NCBI GenBank assembly: GCA_034432655.1
Contig: DAOUBP010000127.1
Location: forward strand, 5,173-69,172
DNA length: 64,000 nucleotides
Direction of reading: 5' to 3'
DNA from: DAOUBP01 sp034432655
Lineage (GTDB): Bacteria > Chloroflexota > Anaerolineae > CG2-30-64-16
Of this stretch, positions 1 through 6,478 are shown piece by piece; position 1 is the first letter of the stretch; the number at the start of each line of letters is the position of its first letter. The position numbers were made by a program, and so were the translations under genes. The notes under the pieces were generated by a model. That model ran no database searches, had not been told where the DNA came from, and was given only the letters and a program-made list of their open reading frames with translations.

Positions 1-897
1 ATGCATGAATCGTTCGTAACTACTACACGCGGACTGTTGCGTCACACGCCGGTGATGCGCCTGTTTGAGAAGGCCAAGCGCCTCGGCGTTTGGAATCCCA
101 GCGACATCTCCTTCGACCAGGACGCGCAGGACTGGGCGCGTTTGGACGAGGGACAGCGTGATCTGATCCTGCGCCTGACCGCCAACTTCGTGGCCGGCGA
201 GGAAGCGGTGACCCTGGACATCCTACCGTTGCTGTTGACCGTAGCGCGGGAAGGCCGGGTCGAGGAGGAGCTGTACCTCACCACGTTCTTGTTCGAAGAG
301 GCCAAGCACACCGACTTCTTCCGCCGCTTTCTGGAGGTGGTAACCGGCGATCCGGGCGATCTGACCCGCTATCACGACGCGAACTACCGCGCACTGTTCT
401 ACGAAGCACTGCCCCAGGCGATGAACGCGCTCCTGACCGACCCAACCCCGGCCAACCAGGTGCGCGCCTCGACCACGTACAACATGGTAGTAGAGGGCAT
501 CCTGGCCGAGACGGGCTATCACGCATATTTGACGGCCCTGGAGCGCAACGGCTTGATGCCCGGGCAGTGCAAGGGGATCCGGCTGCTGAAGCAGGATGAG
601 TCACGGCATATCGCTTATGGGGTCCATTTCATCTCCCGGCACCTGGCGGCCGACCCCGATCTGTGGCCGGTGTTCGACGAGACGATGAACAGCCTGCTCC
701 CCCACGCGCTGGGCGTGGTGACCGATATGTTCGCGGCGTATGAGGTGGTGCCGTTCGGCCTGGTAGAGGACGATTTCGTCAACTATGCGTTGAGCCAGTT
801 CGGCCGGCGTTATGAGCGCATCGAGAAGGCGCGCGGCGCGTCGGTTGAGGAGCTCAATCGGCTCACCCAGGCCGCGCTGGATGAAGAGGAGGGATAA
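1..897 (+). CDS. R2-like ligand-binding oxidase (R2lox)
   Basis: A ferritin-like di-metal oxidase of the R2lox group, which holds a Mn/Fe cofactor and a long-chain lipid-like ligand; the physiological substrate is unknown. All six expected metal ligands are visible: E67 (GEEAVTLD), E100 and H103 (FEEAKH), E165, E200 and H203 (DESRHIAYG). V70 and Y160 occupy the positions of the Val-Tyr ether crosslink found in R2lox and absent from true ribonucleotide reductase R2. The 298-residue length and the N-terminus (RLFEKAKRLGVWNP) fit full-length family members, so the ATG at position 1 is probably the real start, although its upstream region lies outside the window. No nrdA is nearby, which also argues against ribonucleotide reductase. 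Confidence 0.88.
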   Translation: MHESFVTTTRGLLRHTPVMRLFEKAKRLGVWNPSDISFDQDAQDWARLDEGQRDLILRLTANFVAGEEAVTLDILPLLLTVAREGRVEEELYLTTFLFEEAKHTDFFRRFLEVVTGDPGDLTRYHDANYRALFYEALPQAMNALLTDPTPANQVRASTTYNMVVEGILAETGYHAYLTALERNGLMPGQCKGIRLLKQDESRHIAYGVHFISRHLAADPDLWPVFDETMNSLLPHALGVVTDMFAAYEVVPFGLVEDDFVNYALSQFGRRYERIEKARGASVEELNRLTQAALDEEEG

Positions 898-1059
898 AGC
901 CGGCCACCCCAGGACGGCTCGTGGGTCACTTGGCGCGTATGTTGCCATGCCGACAGCACCGCGCCCAAGTCCGGTTCACCGGGCGCTGCCAGGCAGCCCG
1001 ATCCATGCATGGTCGGGCGGGCCGGCGTGACCGCGCACGCGACGGGCGGCGGGTGGCCG

Positions 1060-1175
1060 GTGGCGGCCAGGATCGCCCGGCGCTGAAGTCGCCGGGCTGC
1101 CGAACAGCGCCCGCTCAAGCGGGCTGGAATGGCCACAAGCAAACCACATGGCCCACTAGAGCCGTTACTCCGGAG
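1060..1175. repeat. composite hairpin repeat (family 2, copy 1)
   Basis: The space between R2lox and the Nudix gene contains two adjacent hairpins: GCCCGGC (1075-1081) with GCCGGGC (1091-1097), and GCCCGCT (1109-1115) with AGCGGGC (1118-1124). A closely similar arrangement is found at 32327-32506, with the second hairpin in inverted orientation. No gene or clear promoter was seen in 898-1190. Confidence 0.6.
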
Positions 1176-1190
1176 GGGCGGATTTTTCGG

Positions 1191-1733
1191 TTACGATAGC
1201 GCGTCCAGCGCCAGCATGATCCCCGCCACCGAGGCCATAGAATTGATCCGGCCGCTGCGCACCAGCGAGCGGAGCTCCTCCGGCGTGTGGAAGCTGACCA
1301 CCAGGGACTCTGTCTCGTCCAGGTGCGCAGGACCGTCCGGATAGGCGCCGCGTGCCAGGAAGATGTGCGCCCGGGTGGTGCCGCGGTTGGTGTCAATCAC
1401 CAGATGGCCCAGCGATTCCCAGGTGGGCGCGCTGAGTCCTGTCTCTTCGTGCAGTTCGCGTTGCGCAGCGTGCAGCGGCAACTCGGCCGGCGAATCGAGG
1501 TAGCCGGCCGGCAGATCGTAGCTTTCCGCAGCGATGCCGTGTTTGTACTGGCACACCAGCGGCACAGTGCCGTCGGTCAACAGCGCGAAGACCATGGCAT
1601 AGTCGCGCGCCTCGGCGCGCAGGTATCCGTTGATGCGCCGGCCGTCCGGCAGCAGGACATCTTCTTCCCATACCCGCAGCCAGGGCGGACGGTCGAGCAG
1701 GAGATGAGAGGTCAACGTGGTCCAGGGCTTCAT
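1191..1733 (-). CDS. Nudix hydrolase, ADP-ribose pyrophosphatase-like
   Basis: Predicted to hydrolyse a nucleoside diphosphate linked to another moiety (ADP-ribose type), using a divalent metal bound by the Nudix helix. The Nudix box is visible around residues 97-120: PAGYLDSPAE followed by seven residues and RELHEETGL, so REUXEEXGU is intact. There is one extra residue between the conserved Gly and first Glu compared with the GX5E consensus. The length (180 residues) fits the ADP-ribose pyrophosphatase subfamily. The ATG at 1733 is preceded by a modest GGAAG. It is a single gene convergent with R2lox. The exact substrate cannot be read from sequence. Confidence 0.85.
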   Translation of the reverse strand: MKPWTTLTSHLLLDRPPWLRVWEEDVLLPDGRRINGYLRAEARDYAMVFALLTDGTVPLVCQYKHGIAAESYDLPAGYLDSPAELPLHAAQRELHEETGLSAPTWESLGHLVIDTNRGTTRAHIFLARGAYPDGPAHLDETESLVVSFHTPEELRSLVRSGRINSMASVAGIMLALDALS

Positions 1734-1892
1734 TTAGGCTTCCGTGTTGACGCGCGGTTTGACATCGCGCGCGGTTTCGAGTATCTTTTTGTTGTCGTGT
1801 GATCAGTAACCTGATTGTACACCATCCGGGCCGTGCAGCTCTAATGAGGACAGGTCAGCAATTCCAAATTGAGGCCCGATCAGAATTTTGGA

Positions 1893-1960
1893 CTGGAGGC
1901 TTCAGCCGGTTTCCAGGCATGCGGGGTCACCCTGAGAGACCGGCTGAAGCCTCGATTCCG
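1893..1960. repeat. paired-arm GGCTGAAGCC element (family 1, copy a)
   Basis: A perfect 15-bp inverted repeat: GAGGCTTCAGCCGGT at 1896-1910 and ACCGGCTGAAGCCTC at 939-953 of the same kilobase (1939-1953), separated by 28 nt. Each arm contains the near-palindrome GGCTGAAGCC. Related copies lie at about 3.8, 3.9, 41.7, 44.0 and 50.9 kb. The remainder of 1734-2016 shows no gene. Confidence 0.85.
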
Positions 1961-2016
1961 GCGTAGTTGCGATTCCTGCAGGCCGGGCCGGTAATCCCAA
2001 ATGAAGAGGGGAGTCT

Positions 2017-3087
2017 ATGCGGATAGGCGCACGAAACAAGTCTGTGCTGTACGCTGTTTTGGTCGTGTTGTGCGTTGCAGCCCTGGCAGTTCCCGGCCAG
2101 GCCCAGGCGGCGCCATCCGGCGACGAGATCATCTACGTGGTGCGGCCCGGTGACCGGCTGGCCGACATCGCCGCGCGTTACGGCGTTACCGTCACCAGCA
2201 TCGTGCAGCGCAACGGGCTGAGCAACCCCGATGTGATCTATCCGGGCCAGCGGTTGAAGATCCCGGCCGGCGGCAGTGCGGACGGCCCGACCGCCCCTGC
2301 CGGCGATAGCAGCGCGAGCGTCCGCTACTATACCGTGCAGCCCGGTGACACCCTGGGCAAAATCGCCCGCGCTTATGGCGTCAGTGCCGCGGCCATCAGC
2401 GCCGCCAACGGCATCGCCAACCCTAACGTGATCTGGGTGGGCCAGCGGCTGGTGATCCCCGGCGCGGGAAGCCCCGCCTCACAGCCGGCCGGCCCGGCTC
2501 CTGCTCCAACGCCGAAGCCCGCGCCTGCTGCGCCGGTAGTGCATGTGGTGCAGGCCGGCGAGACGTTGAGCCAGATCGCCCAGCGTTACGGCACCACGGT
2601 TGCCGCATTGGTGTCTGCGAACGGCCTGGGCAGCGCCGACTTGATCCGGGTCGGCATGCGCTTGACCATCCCCAAAGCAGGCGCCCAGGTCTCCTATGTC
2701 GGGCAGGCCGCCCGCTTTGTGGTCAGCATCTCGCAGCAACGGTGCTGGCTCTACCGCGGGGACACGTTGGTCAGCCAGTGGGTCTGTTCTACCGGCCGTC
2801 CCGGCGCGGCGACGCGGCCGGGCACCTATCGGGTGCAGTCCAAGCTGCCCAAGGCCTATGGCTCTACCTGGAACATCTGGATGCCTTATTGGCTGGGCAT
2901 CTATTGGGCCGGGGCCACCGAGAACGGCATCCACGGCCTGCCGTGGAACGCGAAGACAGGCGCCCAGGTATGGACCGGCTATGTAGGCACACCCATCACC
3001 TACGGCTGCGTCATGCTCGATAACGTCAACGCCAAGATGCTCTACGATGTGGCGTACATCGGCATGCCGGTGATCATCAAGCCGTAA
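2017..3087 (+). CDS. Secreted LysM x3 + L,D-transpeptidase (YkuD)
   Basis: A cell-wall enzyme predicted to crosslink or modify peptidoglycan outside the membrane. Order: signal peptide (residues 1-31, cleavage likely after AQA), three LysM peptidoglycan-binding domains at about 39-83, 104-148 and 175-219 separated by Ala/Pro/Gly-rich linkers, and a YkuD catalytic domain at about 232-355. Catalytic His306 (NGIHGLPW) and Cys331 (YGCVMLDN) are present. The ATG at 2017 follows a strong ribosome site (GAGGGGAG), which supports the start. Its stop lies 14 nt before palindromic array A. A second, differently built L,D-transpeptidase is found at the far end of the window (61.8 kb). Confidence 0.93.
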   Translation: MRIGARNKSVLYAVLVVLCVAALAVPGQAQAAPSGDEIIYVVRPGDRLADIAARYGVTVTSIVQRNGLSNPDVIYPGQRLKIPAGGSADGPTAPAGDSSASVRYYTVQPGDTLGKIARAYGVSAAAISAANGIANPNVIWVGQRLVIPGAGSPASQPAGPAPAPTPKPAPAAPVVHVVQAGETLSQIAQRYGTTVAALVSANGLGSADLIRVGMRLTIPKAGAQVSYVGQAARFVVSISQQRCWLYRGDTLVSQWVCSTGRPGAATRPGTYRVQSKLPKAYGSTWNIWMPYWLGIYWAGATENGIHGLPWNAKTGAQVWTGYVGTPITYGCVMLDNVNAKMLYDVAYIGMPVIIKP

Positions 3088-3097
3088 AGCCAGAAAG

Positions 3098-3250
3098 TAA
3101 TGCGAAATTTATTTCGCAAAATGGCACCAACCCGTAATGCGAAATGAATTTCGCACAACTGCCCTCGTCGCACACGCGATGGCACCAACCCGTAATGCGA
3201 AATTTATTTCGCAAAATGGCACCAACCCGTAATGCGAAATTTATTTCGCA
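3098..3250 (-). repeat. Palindromic array A (4 copies of GCGAAAT-NN-ATTTCGC)
   Basis: Four copies of a 16-bp palindrome begin at 3102, 3139, 3197 and 3234. Start-to-start distances are 37, 58 and 37 bp; the middle interval carries about 21 extra bases. The 37-bp unit also includes ATGGCACCAACCCGTA. Read on the minus strand each palindrome is followed by ATTACGGG, the same extension found after the palindrome in arrays B (16.7 kb) and C (52.6 kb). The ORFs running through it are produced by the repeat and are not genes. Confidence 0.92.
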
Positions 3251-3343
3251 GAAGCACACTCGCCGCAAACGTGCGTTCACTTTGCCCTTTGCGCGTAACC
3301 TTCCCCGCCCGTCCGGCATCCTAATGTGACGGTACACATACGG

Positions 3344-3367
3344 CAGCGCTGAATCATCGCAGCGCTG
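3344..3367. promoter_or_regulatory. two CAGCGCTG boxes upstream of osmC-like gene (possible operator)
   Basis: The 8-bp palindrome CAGCGCTG occurs at 3344-3351 and 3360-3367, 16 bp apart (about 1.5 helical turns) and 27 nt before the OsmC-like start codon. The arrangement would suit a dimeric repressor, but no regulator is identified. The rest of 3251-3394 shows no gene and no confident -35/-10 pair. Confidence 0.3.
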
Positions 3368-3394
3368 CTGACCTGACTCGGAGGATCTTACAAC

Positions 3395-3793
3395 ATGGAA
3401 ATGATCGTCACTTTCCCCGGCGGCGCGCGTGTGGATGCGCATTTCGGTCCCTATGTTGTGCGGACGGACCAGCCGCCGCAGGGCGGCGGCCAGGGCTCTG
3501 CGCCGACCCCCTTCGCCACTTTCCTGGCGTCCATCGGCACGTGCGCGGGCATTTACGTGCTCGGTTTTTGCAAGCAGCGCGGCCTGCCCACCGACGACAT
3601 CCGCATCGTGCAACGGTTGCAGGTCAACCCGGCCAACGGCATGGTAAGCAAAGTGCTGCTAGACATCCAGGTGCCGCCGGGCTTCCCGGAGAAGTATCAC
3701 GCCGCGTTAATCCGCGCGGCCGAGCAGTGCGCAGTGAAAAAGCACATGGAGAACCCGCCGCAGTTCGAGGTGAAGACAGTTGTTCAGAGTTAG
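3395..3793 (+). CDS. OsmC/Ohr family protein
   Basis: A small protein (132 residues) of the OsmC superfamily, whose characterised members reduce organic hydroperoxides with a pair of cysteines. The two family cysteines are visible: C50 (IGTCAGIYVLGFC) and C112 (AAEQCAVKKH), at the expected spacing, with the usual glycine-rich N-terminal sheet. C59 is an additional cysteine. It is closer to the YhfA-like branch than to classical OsmC or Ohr, so the true substrate is uncertain. The start at 3395 has a good ribosome site (GGAGGATC). The stop codon TAG at 3791-3793 lies at the edge of a family 1 hairpin element. Confidence 0.85.
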   Translation: MEMIVTFPGGARVDAHFGPYVVRTDQPPQGGGQGSAPTPFATFLASIGTCAGIYVLGFCKQRGLPTDDIRIVQRLQVNPANGMVSKVLLDIQVPPGFPEKYHAALIRAAEQCAVKKHMENPPQFEVKTVVQS

Positions 3794-3840
3794 CCGGTTT
3801 GGCGGCTTCACGAGAATGACCGGCTGAAGCCGCGAGTCCG
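3792..3840. repeat. paired-arm GGCTGAAGCC element (family 1, copy b1)
   Basis: TAGCCGGTTTGGCGGCTTCA on the left and ACCGGCTGAAGCCGCGAGTCC at 3819-3839 on the right. The left arm is shortened by the end of the OsmC-like gene. It may act as a 3' hairpin for that mRNA. Confidence 0.65.
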
Positions 3841-3852
3841 GAAGCAATCTGG

Positions 3853-3932
3853 ATTGGAGGCTTTAGCCGGTTTGATGGCTTTGTGAGAATGACCGGCTGA
3901 CCCTAGAGGGGGCTGGCGTACAGCCTCGAGTC
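3853..3932. repeat. paired-arm element (family 1, copy b2) split by a 21-nt insertion
   Basis: The left arm is GGAGGCTTTAGCCGGT at 3857-3872. The right arm begins ACCGGCTGA at 3892-3900 and then stops matching for 21 nt (3901-3921) before continuing AGCCTCGAGTCC at 3921-3932. Removing the insertion restores the arm seen in the other copies. Confidence 0.65.
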
Positions 3933-3946
3933 CCAAAGAGTGAATC

Positions 3947-4393
3947 ATGGCCACAATCCACGGCTTCGAGTTCCCTGAAGACCGCTACTACCTGGTGGAC
4001 AAGCACGTCTGGTGCCAACCGGCGGAGAACGGGCTGGTGCGCGTCGGCCTGACCCCGGTGGCGTACTGGTTGTTGGGCCACTCTCTGGTGGCCATAGCCC
4101 CGCGGCCCGACGTCCTGGGCCGGGAAGTGCCTAAGGGCCGCAGCGTGGCCATGGTGGAGAGCCTGAAGTACAATGGCCCGGTCGCTGCCCCCTTTGCCGG
4201 CACGGTGGTATGCGTCAACGAGGCCCTGGCGGCCGAGCCCGAACGCGCTGCAGACGACCCCTACGGCGACGGCTGGATCGTGGAAATGCGGCCGGTGGAT
4301 TGGCCGGCAGCCAGCGCAGAGCTAATGACGGGCGAAACCGCGCTGGCTGCTTATCGGACGTTGTTACAAAACCAGAACATCTTCCACGGCTGA
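3947..4393 (+). CDS. GcvH-like lipoyl-carrier protein
   Basis: The 148-residue product has the glycine cleavage H-protein fold. The lipoylation site ESLK (Lys74) lies in the expected hairpin, followed by APFAGTVVCVNE as in the biotinyl/lipoyl domain. The family normally carries aminomethyl groups for glycine cleavage, but no gcvT or gcvP is in this window and the surrounding sequence is divergent from typical GcvH (for example YWLLGHSLVAIAPRP in place of the usual acidic stretch). It might therefore carry lipoate for another system. The start at 3947 has only a weak ribosome site (AAAGAG). It is downstream of the OsmC-like gene with two hairpin elements in between. Confidence 0.75.
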   Translation: MATIHGFEFPEDRYYLVDKHVWCQPAENGLVRVGLTPVAYWLLGHSLVAIAPRPDVLGREVPKGRSVAMVESLKYNGPVAAPFAGTVVCVNEALAAEPERAADDPYGDGWIVEMRPVDWPAASAELMTGETALAAYRTLLQNQNIFHG

Positions 4394-4403
4394 GAGGGAA
4401 CGC

Positions 4404-4494
4404 AGATAGAACACGCACAACCGGAGCGCGGCATCCTCAGATGCCGCCTGTTCGCATCTGAGGATGCGAACTCCGCTATGTGTGATGTCTATCT
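4404..4494. terminator. large nested palindrome between convergent genes (bidirectional terminator candidate)
   Basis: Nested inverted repeats: AGATAGA (4404-4410) with TCTATCT (4488-4494), CGGAG (4422-4426) with CTCCG (4471-4475), and the perfect 14-bp pair GCATCCTCAGATGC (4431-4444) with GCATCTGAGGATGC (4454-4467). It sits between the 3' ends of the GcvH-like and CoA-binding genes. There is no long T run, so intrinsic termination is plausible but not certain. Confidence 0.6.
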
Positions 4495-4510
4495 GTTGTC
4501 TCCATGAGAG

Positions 4511-4918
4511 TCACGACACTCCCAGCAACCGCTGGTGCTCCACCTTCATACAGCGGTCCATCACCACCTGCAGTCCCGCTGTGCGCGCGGCCTGGGCCGC
4601 GGCCTCATTGACCACCCCCAGTTGCATCCACACGACCTTTGCACCGGCCGCGATGGCCTCCGCCACGATGGGGCCCACCGCGTCCGGCTTGCGGAAGATG
4701 TCCACCACATCCACCGGCTCCGGGATCTCGGCCACGGAGGCGTAGCTCTTTTCGCCGAGCACGCTCTCAACTGTGGGATTCACCGGGATGATCCGGTAGC
4801 CGTGGTTCTGCAGATACTCAGCCACCCGGTAGCTGTCCCGGTCGGGCTTGTCCGACAGGCCGACGATGGCGATGGTCTTGGCAGTGAGCAGGATGGATTT
4901 GAGGTCTTGGTCGGTCAT
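4511..4918 (-). CDS. CoA-binding protein (YccU-type Rossmann fold)
   Basis: A 135-residue single-domain CoA-binding protein. The N-terminal Rossmann signature TIAIVGLSDKPDRDSY (about residues 15-30), the middle NPTVESVLGEKSYASVAEIP and the C-terminal VVMDRCMKVEH are all typical of the CoA_binding_2 family, which matches the CoA-binding half of succinyl-CoA synthetase alpha. The conserved Cys-Met-Lys near the end is present. Its role is not established in the family. The ATG at 4918 follows GGAGAGC. It is convergent with the GcvH-like gene. Confidence 0.87.
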   Translation of the reverse strand: MTDQDLKSILLTAKTIAIVGLSDKPDRDSYRVAEYLQNHGYRIIPVNPTVESVLGEKSYASVAEIPEPVDVVDIFRKPDAVGPIVAEAIAAGAKVVWMQLGVVNEAAAQAARTAGLQVVMDRCMKVEHQRLLGVS

Positions 4919-4924
4919 GGGAGT

Positions 4925-5022
4925 GCTCTCCGTGCTGCGTATTGCGTACTGCGTATTGCGTACCAGATGTCAGGAAGTGAGACATGAGATGCTTGTACGG
5001 AGTGTGCAGTACGCGGTATGTC
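4925..5022. repeat. degenerate tandem heptamers (TGCGTAT/TGCGTAC)
   Basis: Between two minus-strand genes, short units of the type TGCGTATTGCGTACTGCG repeat from about 4934 to 4960, with related fragments (GCAGTACGCGGTATG) near 5007-5021. This looks like slippage-generated simple repeat. A second degenerate repeat of similar style lies at 11.3 kb. Confidence 0.5.
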
Positions 5023-5023
5023 T

Positions 5024-5416
5024 TTATGGTTTTTCTTCCGGGTTTCGGAAAACTAATTCAAAAGTCAGGGTGCGCGTGTCCAGGGTCTGTTCGTCCCGCT
5101 CTAGCTCGATGGTCAGCGTGTAGCGCTCGCCGGCGCGGGGCGGCTGGCGCAGGTGCAACGTCACCGATTGGTAGGGCTCACGGATCTCTACCATGAACAT
5201 GGTGCAGACCACCGCGCCGTCCGGGTCGGCCACGGTGAACGCCAGGTTCGGATAGGCCGCGAAGGGGGTCGTCTCCACGCGGGCCCAAAGGCGGCGGAGG
5301 TCGGGGTAGGGCCATACCTCGGCGCGACGGATGGCCGGCGGCGCGGTCTCCTCCCGCAACGGGATCTGCGCCATAGCTGCACGGTAGATTTCGATGGGGT
5401 CTTGCATTTCGGTCAT
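5024..5416 (-). CDS. Conserved small protein of unknown function
   Basis: I do not recognise the family. The start at 5416 (MTEMQDPIEIYRAAMAQIPL, 130 residues) is chosen over an upstream in-frame ATG at 5527 because the intervening segment is low-quality sequence and GGAG lies 11 nt upstream of 5416. The N-terminal third is helical and polar. The C-terminal part alternates hydrophobic and polar residues (AFTVADPDGAVVCTMFMVE, TLTIELERDEQTLDTRTLTFEL) and reads like a beta-sandwich. There is no signal peptide and no membrane segment, so it should be cytoplasmic. No operon partner is obvious. Confidence 0.6.
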   Translation of the reverse strand: MTEMQDPIEIYRAAMAQIPLREETAPPAIRRAEVWPYPDLRRLWARVETTPFAAYPNLAFTVADPDGAVVCTMFMVEIREPYQSVTLHLRQPPRAGERYTLTIELERDEQTLDTRTLTFELVFRNPEEKP

Positions 5417-5542
5417 AGGGTTTTCATCTCCGAACCCGCCGCGCTGCGGCATGGACATCTGCGGCGGGTACGACACGCGCCAATCCTCGCAATGTGACTG
5501 CTCGATTTTACGCGCTGAACCAATCATCGTACATGGCGCGCC

Positions 5543-6445
5543 TTACATTTCATCCGCAATCCTGCGCTGCACGGCCATGACCCCGGCCAGGACCAGGATG
5601 CCGCCGAGGACGATGGTGGGGGTGAGTGGTTCACCCAGGAGGAGCACCGAAAGGCCGGCCGCGATGACCGGGATCAGGAACAGGGCCAGCGCGGCGCGCG
5701 ACGCGTCCATGCGCGCCAGGATCGCCAGCCACCACGCGTTGGCCAGCGCGCCAGCGCCAACCCCTAACAGCAAGACCACGCCCCAGGCCTGCCAGGGCAG
5801 GTTCAGGTGCAGGCCTTCGAGCAGCGCCAAAGGCAACAGGAACGCGGCGCCCACCGTGGCGACCATCGTCATCACCGCTGCAGCGGAGTATTTCTCCGCC
5901 AGGCGTTTGCCGCCGATGCTGTACGCCGCCGCGAACAGGCTGGCGACCACCATCATCAGGTCACCGATCCAGCCGTCCCCCGACAGGGTAAGATGGCCGG
6001 CCCCCTGGCTCACCAGCACGGCTCCGCCGAAAGCCACCGCCATCACCAGCCACTCCAGCCAACCCAGGCGTTCGCGCAGGAAGGCGATCGCGATCAGTAC
6101 CATGAAGACCGAGGTAAGGTTGGAAAGCACGCCAGCGTTGGTGGCTGTGGTGAAGCGGAGTGCTGTGTTCTCGAGCCAGTAAAAAAGGGTGATCCCCGAT
6201 AGCGAGACCCACAACACGGCAAACCAGTCCTGGCGCAACATGCGCCTGATGAGCACGGTCGGGTCTTTGCCCCGCTCAACCCACCTCAGCCAGGCGATCA
6301 GGATCACTGCCGAGATGGCCCAGCGCAGAAAAGCCAGGCTGGTCGGCCCCAGAACCTCCAGCGCCACCTTGGTTAGCGGGAAGCTGGCTCCCCACAAGGC
6401 GACCGTGACCAGAGCCATCAGATAAGTGATGAGACGTTGTGACAT
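5543..6445 (-). CDS. EamA/DMT superfamily transporter
   Basis: A 300-residue integral membrane protein with about ten hydrophobic segments arranged as two EamA repeats (roughly residues 8-140 and 150-290), the standard architecture of the drug/metabolite transporter superfamily (RhaT/YdcZ-like exporters). The N-terminal ALWGASFPLTKVAL and the second-half GEPLTPTIVLGGILVLAGV motifs are typical. The substrate cannot be predicted. It is 33 nt downstream of smc on the same strand and may be read through from that operon. No strong ribosome site precedes the ATG. Confidence 0.88.
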   Translation of the reverse strand: MSQRLITYLMALVTVALWGASFPLTKVALEVLGPTSLAFLRWAISAVILIAWLRWVERGKDPTVLIRRMLRQDWFAVLWVSLSGITLFYWLENTALRFTTATNAGVLSNLTSVFMVLIAIAFLRERLGWLEWLVMAVAFGGAVLVSQGAGHLTLSGDGWIGDLMMVVASLFAAAYSIGGKRLAEKYSAAAVMTMVATVGAAFLLPLALLEGLHLNLPWQAWGVVLLLGVGAGALANAWWLAILARMDASRAALALFLIPVIAAGLSVLLLGEPLTPTIVLGGILVLAGVMAVQRRIADEM

Positions 6446-6478
6446 GGGCAGTCCAAAGCGCCGGCCTGATCACGCTGA

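Noticed and set aside
1..897. Ribonucleotide reductase small subunit (nrdB)
   Set aside because: The Val and Tyr at the R2lox crosslink positions and the absence of nrdA point to R2lox.
3077..3613. 178-codon minus-strand ORF across array A
   Set aside because: It reads through the palindromic repeats and antisense to the OsmC-like gene, which has a good start and family motifs.
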